Assembly (NCBI GenBank): GCA_030667885.1
Contig: DAOUVA010000107.1
Location: 1-10,153, forward strand
DNA: 10,153 nt
Reading direction: 5' to 3'
From: Phycisphaerae bacterium
GTDB taxonomy: Bacteria; Planctomycetota; Phycisphaerae; Sedimentisphaerales; Anaerobacaceae
Below the pieces are notes generated by a model. That model had not been told where the DNA came from and did not search any database. It saw only the letters and a program-made list of their open reading frames with translations. The position numbers and the translations under genes were made by a program. Shown piece after piece: positions 6,330 through 10,153 of the stretch; within the stretch, counting starts at the first letter, position 1; each line of letters begins with the position of its first letter.

Positions 6330-7694
6330 ATGGCAAAAGAATTTCCACTTACTCCGATTAAAGTAAATCCTGTATCAACAAAGTTTCGCAAACTTTCCGG
6401 ATATATTCCGAATGACGAGACAATAAAACAGATCGAAGAGCTTCGTGAGGTGGAGCCATTAAGTATGCGAGGTCAGCCGCCGGTAATCTGGGACCGCGCT
6501 CATGGTGTAAATGTTTATGACGCTTACGGCAATATGTGGCTTGATTTTTCATCCGGTGTACTCGTTGCCAATGCCGGTCATGGGGCGAAAAAAATCGCCG
6601 ACGCAATTATCAGCCAGGCCTCCAAACCACTGCTGACAACTTATTGTTTTCCCAATCAGCCAAGGATTAAGCTGACACAGAAGTTAGTTTCACTTGCACC
6701 TGAACGCTTAAATAAGGTGTTCATACTCAGTACCGGCGCAGAAAGTACAGAGTGCGCCCTGAAGCTAATGCGCACATACGGACAAAAGAACGGCACAGAC
6801 AACAAGAGCATCATCGTGTCATTTGAAAATGCCTTTCACGGCAGGACCCTCGGCGCGCAGCAGATGGGAGGTTCGAGTGACGGCAAAGCATGGATAAAAA
6901 ATCTCGATCCCGAGATAGTTCATGTGCCGTTCCCCGATGGATTCCGCTGTGAAGACACCAGCTTCGAGCTGTTCGAGAAGACTCTTGCGCGGCTTGGGGT
7001 CGAGCCGGACAACGTGGCAGGAGTAATATGTGAAACGTATCAGGGAATAGGGCCTAACTTCATGCCAAAACAATACGCAAAGGACCTGAGGCAATGGTGC
7101 AGCAGGTATGGCGTTTTGCTATGTTTCGATGAGGTCCAGGCAGGTTTCGGCAGATGCGGAACTATGTGGGGCTTTGAGCTGTATGACGTTGTGCCAGATT
7201 TGTTCTGTATCGGCAAGGGAGTCAGCAGCTCACTGCCAATCAGCGGGGTAATCGGGGCTGAAGATGTGATGGATTTGTTCGGACCCAATGAAATGACCAG
7301 TACTCACTCGGGTAATCCGGTTTGCTGTGCGGCGGCTTTGGCAAGTATAGAAGTTATCGAACAGGAAAGGTTAGTTGAGAACACGGCAAAGGTCGGATTG
7401 GTTCTCCAGAAAAATCTACAACAAATAAAAAGCGAGTTTTCCGACGTTATAGGTTTTGCGCCGGGAGCGGGTCTTGTAGCCGGATTGCTGATGGTCAAAA
7501 AGGGTGGTAAAGAGCCGGACTACGAACAGGCCTGGAATGTGATCAATCTATGTTTCCAAAAGGGCCTGCTAATGTTCGCGCCTGTTGGTGTGGGCGGAGG
7601 CTGCGTTAAGATAGCGCCGCCATTGTGCATTAGTGAAGAAGCGGTCTTGGAAGGCTGCGAAGTTATTCGCGAGGCCGTAAAAGAGGCGCTTTAA
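6330..7694 (+). CDS. Class III PLP-dependent aminotransferase (GabT/ArgD-like)
   Basis: 454 residues, cytoplasmic. Class III fold-type I motifs are all present: VYDAYGNMWLDFSSG (62-76), STGAEST for PLP phosphate (134-140), AFHGRT (168-173), the FDEVQAGFGRCG strand with Asp267 that holds the PLP ring nitrogen, the Schiff-base Lys296 in CIGKGVSSSLP, and THSGNPVCCAAA (325-336). Length is slightly above the usual 400-430 because of about 40 extra N-terminal residues. Relatives use 4-aminobutyrate, acetylornithine or other omega-amino groups with 2-oxoglutarate; the exact donor cannot be read here. Its pairing with a Gfo/Idh dehydrogenase (17-bp gap, probably one transcript) suggests an amino-sugar or amino-cyclitol step. 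The ribosome binding site is weak (AGAAAG), consistent with coupling to the gene ahead. Confidence 0.88.
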   Translation: MAKEFPLTPIKVNPVSTKFRKLSGYIPNDETIKQIEELREVEPLSMRGQPPVIWDRAHGVNVYDAYGNMWLDFSSGVLVANAGHGAKKIADAIISQASKPLLTTYCFPNQPRIKLTQKLVSLAPERLNKVFILSTGAESTECALKLMRTYGQKNGTDNKSIIVSFENAFHGRTLGAQQMGGSSDGKAWIKNLDPEIVHVPFPDGFRCEDTSFELFEKTLARLGVEPDNVAGVICETYQGIGPNFMPKQYAKDLRQWCSRYGVLLCFDEVQAGFGRCGTMWGFELYDVVPDLFCIGKGVSSSLPISGVIGAEDVMDLFGPNEMTSTHSGNPVCCAAALASIEVIEQERLVENTAKVGLVLQKNLQQIKSEFSDVIGFAPGAGLVAGLLMVKKGGKEPDYEQAWNVINLCFQKGLLMFAPVGVGGGCVKIAPPLCISEEAVLEGCEVIREAVKEAL

Positions 7695-7730
7695 ACAATC
7701 CGGAAATAACAAATCTCTTGACCTACCGAA

Positions 7731-9383
7731 TCAGATATCCATCGTGCACAGGCCACCCACAGGGGTAATAATCTCGGCTTCCGGAGGCAGATTGCGCGGG
7801 CGGTAGAATTTTTCAGCCATATTTTCGATGAGCTGGGGAGCATGTTTATCTTCGACAACAGCGACAATGCTGCCGCCCATCCCGGCACCGACAAGACCTG
7901 CACCTAAACATCCGGGAGTTTCCAGCGCAATGTCAATAAGCATATCTATTTCGGGGAGGCTTACATTATAACCACCTCCCTGTCGCCACAGCCGGGCTTG
8001 ATTCATACGCCGCTTGTCCCCTGATTTCAGGTCGCTTATAAGGGCATCTATCCTTTGGCCTGGATAACTGTTGTCGGTCGGGATGCGCTGCCCATCAACC
8101 ATTTTTGTTACACGGTCGCCGTTGTGGGATGCGCTCATCAACTCGCCGAAGGTTTTCATATCGCCGGTTCTCAGGCACTGCGGGACCATCTCAGCACGGA
8201 TACACTCGGCTATCCCATAAAGACATATCTGCCTGATGCGGTAGCCCTGTTCGGATTCGGTGTGGCTTCTAAAAACACGATGAACCTTTTGCTCGTGTTC
8301 GGGAAGGATTTCCAGAATGTCCGTACGGCTGACAGAGGCGGGTAACGATTTTATTATTCGATAGATTTGAACCTCATCAACGCCAAGTATCTGCGGATTT
8401 ATATCGCGAAGCTGTTTGAGCTTGTCGGTATATTGGGGAAAGTTTTCTCGTATCATCATCAATCCGAATATATACGCAGCTACCCGGCTGTTAAAAACAT
8501 CGCGTGCTCCGGCCTGCTTCTTCGCTTCGATGTTGCTGTTGGCCAGAACAAAGCTGTGCCCGCCAGGAAGCGCGGCATCTTCTACCGACGTTGGAAAAGC
8601 TGTAATATGTAGAATTGTACCGGATTTGCCGGATATAATCGCAGCGTGGTCACTGCATCCGCCTCGTGTTCCCACATACCATTCGGCAAAGCCCCAATGC
8701 TCAATAAAATCGGCAAGTTTAATTTCAAGTGAGTTAATCCGTATTACCGCTTCGGCCGTGCCCATGACCAATGCAGATGACGAACTAAGCCCGGCAGCTA
8801 TGGGGATATCACCATAGATCATCATATTCATACCCTTAATCGCCGGGGCAAATCTGCCTTCATCATTTGTGTTTTGATGCTGGAGGTACAGCACAGCGGC
8901 ACGTATATAATTCGACCAGGTGACAGATGGGTCGTTCTTGCGTTTTTCATATTCATGGTAACACCATGTGTCCCAGTCACGGATTTTTTCGGCGTTCGGC
9001 AGGCACTCGCTGATACGGAATTGCTCGTCAGAAAACTGTTTTGAATCGACATTTTTCAGCAGTACCCGGTCGTCATCCCGCGGTTCGACAACCAGCCACA
9101 TTTCCTTGACACAGACAGGATTGACGGATCCGCCTCGATGGTCGATATGAGTACCTAATATATTAACACGACCGGTTGAGTGTACTATAATAACGCTGCT
9201 ATCTGCGGCATATCTGCCGATAAATTCTTCAAGGCATTGCAAACACATCCGGGCTGCTTCGGCCTTTAAGTCTTTATTATCACCGTATATTTGGTCCAAT
9301 CTGTTGCAAAATGCACTGTCTGCCTCTTTAATCAGAGCAATCCAATCGCCAAGGTTCCTCCGGCCACCGACTTCAAAAGCCAT
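7731..9383 (-). CDS. Galactokinase-family GHMP sugar kinase
   Basis: 550 residues from the ATG at 9383, which has AGGAG 5 bases upstream; a GTG at 9389 in the same frame is too close to that site. All three GHMP motifs are visible: GRVNILGTHIDHRGG (71-85), IPIAAGLSSSSALV (193-206, ATP phosphate loop), and LVGAGMGGS (497-505). Asp245 in GGCSDH matches the catalytic base of galactokinases. Bacterial GalK is about 390 residues, so this protein is about 160 longer, with extra sequence before motif 1 and between residues 300 and 470. In GalK the first motif reads GEHTD; here it is GTHID, so the Glu that contacts the sugar C6 hydroxyl is Thr78. This argues for sugar-1-phosphate formation on a substrate other than galactose. 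It lies 58 bp downstream of a NagA-like gene, probably in one operon. Confidence 0.87.
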   Translation of the reverse strand: MAFEVGGRRNLGDWIALIKEADSAFCNRLDQIYGDNKDLKAEAARMCLQCLEEFIGRYAADSSVIIVHSTGRVNILGTHIDHRGGSVNPVCVKEMWLVVEPRDDDRVLLKNVDSKQFSDEQFRISECLPNAEKIRDWDTWCYHEYEKRKNDPSVTWSNYIRAAVLYLQHQNTNDEGRFAPAIKGMNMMIYGDIPIAAGLSSSSALVMGTAEAVIRINSLEIKLADFIEHWGFAEWYVGTRGGCSDHAAIISGKSGTILHITAFPTSVEDAALPGGHSFVLANSNIEAKKQAGARDVFNSRVAAYIFGLMMIRENFPQYTDKLKQLRDINPQILGVDEVQIYRIIKSLPASVSRTDILEILPEHEQKVHRVFRSHTESEQGYRIRQICLYGIAECIRAEMVPQCLRTGDMKTFGELMSASHNGDRVTKMVDGQRIPTDNSYPGQRIDALISDLKSGDKRRMNQARLWRQGGGYNVSLPEIDMLIDIALETPGCLGAGLVGAGMGGSIVAVVEDKHAPQLIENMAEKFYRPRNLPPEAEIITPVGGLCTMDI

Positions 9384-9441
9384 AAGCACTCCTGTTAAAA
9401 TATATCCGCCTGCTTTTCAAAATGCCGGCAAATAATAAATT

Positions 9442-10153
9442 TTATCCAGCCGAATAAGCTGTCTCGCCATCTACTATAGTCATCTCGACCATCACTTTAT
9501 AATTGCCCGGCAGGCCGGCGATGTCGAGCACACATAAATCGGCTTTGGCCCCATCGACAATCGAGCCGTAACCTTCTTTATCCATTTGGGTCAATACGCA
9601 CGGGTTTGTTGATAATATCTTCGCCGCTGTAACAAGGGCCTGATCGAGTTGCAGCGCATCATGCCGGGGGTTCCAGATCCCCTGCATATCGGCCGTGAGC
9701 CAATTGAGCAGGTTGGAAAATCCGCGGTTCATTGTAAGATTACTGCTGAAGAGCGTACCGGGCTTTTCGACAACTTGAAAGTATTCACCGCTTTCGCTGA
9801 GGGCGCCACGGATACCGCCGCCTTTGAACTGCGTGACCTTTGAGCCCGCCGCGAACAGACAGTCCGTTACACCTATTATCCGGCCTGCGCCTTTTCGCCT
9901 CAGAATGTCCCTCACGTAGGCGGGATTGACATGGTAGCCGTCAAGAATCTGCTCGGCATAAAGCTCATCGGATTTCAGCACAGCTTCAATAGCTCCGCCG
10001 CCGTGGAACGGCTTGTAGGAACCGCCGGTCGGGCCGTTGGTAAAGTGAATGAAGTACTTAAGACCGGCCCGGATTGCTTCTTCGATCTGCTCACAGGTTG
10101 CGTTGCTGTGTCCGGCACCAACTATGATGCCTTTGTTCGTGAGATATTCAATC
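9442..10153 (-). CDS. NagA-like N-acetyl-amino-sugar phosphate deacetylase (partial, cut by right edge)
   Basis: The frame is open to the window edge, so the N-terminus and real start lie outside; 236 residues are visible. They match the C-terminal two thirds of the NagA amidohydrolase family: GAGHSNAT (fragment residues 12-19, metal-ligand His15), HFTNGPTG (36-43, second His), EQILDGYHVNP (67-77), GVTDCLFAAG (94-103, catalytic Asp97) and the C-terminal DGAKADLCVLD. NagA removes acetate from GlcNAc-6-phosphate; close relatives act on GalNAc-6-phosphate or other amidohydrolase substrates. The usual HHREPG-type loop is replaced by GGSYKPFHGGGA, so the substrate may differ. All catalytic residues seen are intact, so it looks functional. 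It precedes the GHMP kinase by 58 bp on the same strand. Confidence 0.82.
   Translation of the reverse strand, partial: IEYLTNKGIIVGAGHSNATCEQIEEAIRAGLKYFIHFTNGPTGGSYKPFHGGGAIEAVLKSDELYAEQILDGYHVNPAYVRDILRRKGAGRIIGVTDCLFAAGSKVTQFKGGGIRGALSESGEYFQVVEKPGTLFSSNLTMNRGFSNLLNWLTADMQGIWNPRHDALQLDQALVTAAKILSTNPCVLTQMDKEGYGSIVDGAKADLCVLDIAGLPGNYKVMVEMTIVDGETAYSAG

Noticed and set aside
7695..7730. Possible bidirectional terminator between the convergent aminotransferase and kinase genes
   Set aside because: The 36-bp gap shows no stem-loop with a T-run on either strand.
8416..8817. 133-codon plus-strand open frame
   Set aside because: It lies wholly antisense to the GHMP kinase, whose motifs are intact; its translation shows no recognisable domain. 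The same applies to 8055-8345 and 8367-8612.
9384..9441. Possible promoter or terminator between the NagA-like gene and the kinase
   Set aside because: The 58-bp gap is AT-rich with a GCCGGC but gives no convincing promoter pair or hairpin; it is more simply an intra-operon spacer.
1..10153. Mobile element, CRISPR array or defence system
   Set aside because: No transposase, integrase, direct-repeat array, nuclease or toxin-antitoxin pair is visible; every long gene is a carbohydrate or small-molecule enzyme.

Overview
The window looks like a piece of a bacterial chromosome devoted to carbohydrate use, most likely from a Planctomycetes relative (Phycisphaerae-like). That placement is inferred from the style of the proteins: a secreted heparinase-II/III-like protein, exported esterases including an SGNH domain with an 'FNWGLHD' motif, a Gfo/Idh/MocA dehydrogenase, and a GHMP sugar kinase with a 'GTHIDHRGG' motif. 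No rRNA or marker gene is present to prove it. Gene density is high. I see no tRNA, rRNA, CRISPR array, transposase or phage gene.

Layout. (1) Bases 1-50 probably hold the last 15 codons of a plus-strand gene that enters from the left. (2) Bases 88-4785 are a three-gene minus-strand operon, read right to left: a secreted heparinase-II/III-like polysaccharide lyase (2926-4785), a secreted acetyl-xylan-esterase-like alpha/beta hydrolase (1664-2872), and a secreted two-domain esterase that joins a BD-FAE-like alpha/beta hydrolase to an SGNH hydrolase (88-1632). Each has a signal peptide and a good ribosome binding site. (3) Bases 4786-5046 are a 261-bp divergent control region. It has candidate promoters in both directions, a perfect 19-bp palindrome just downstream of the plus-strand -10, two distant 11-bp inverted half-sites, and a 10-codon leader ORF whose stop overlaps the next start. 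(4) Bases 5047-7694 are a plus-strand pair 17 bp apart: a Gfo/Idh/MocA oxidoreductase and a class III PLP aminotransferase. (5) Bases 7731-10153 are a minus-strand pair convergent with these: a NagA-like amidohydrolase cut by the right edge, followed by a galactokinase-family GHMP kinase.

How they may work together (inference). The left operon encodes exported enzymes that could cleave a uronic-acid polysaccharide and remove acetyl or other ester groups from it. The five right-hand features on both strands are cytoplasmic enzymes for sugar or amino-sugar chemistry: hydroxyl oxidation, transamination, sugar 1-phosphorylation and N-deacetylation. Together they resemble a small glycan-use locus with linked sugar modification or catabolism. 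The kinase has a non-standard residue where galactokinases carry a sugar-contacting Glu, so its substrate is probably not plain galactose. No gene here lets me name the polysaccharide or the sugar.
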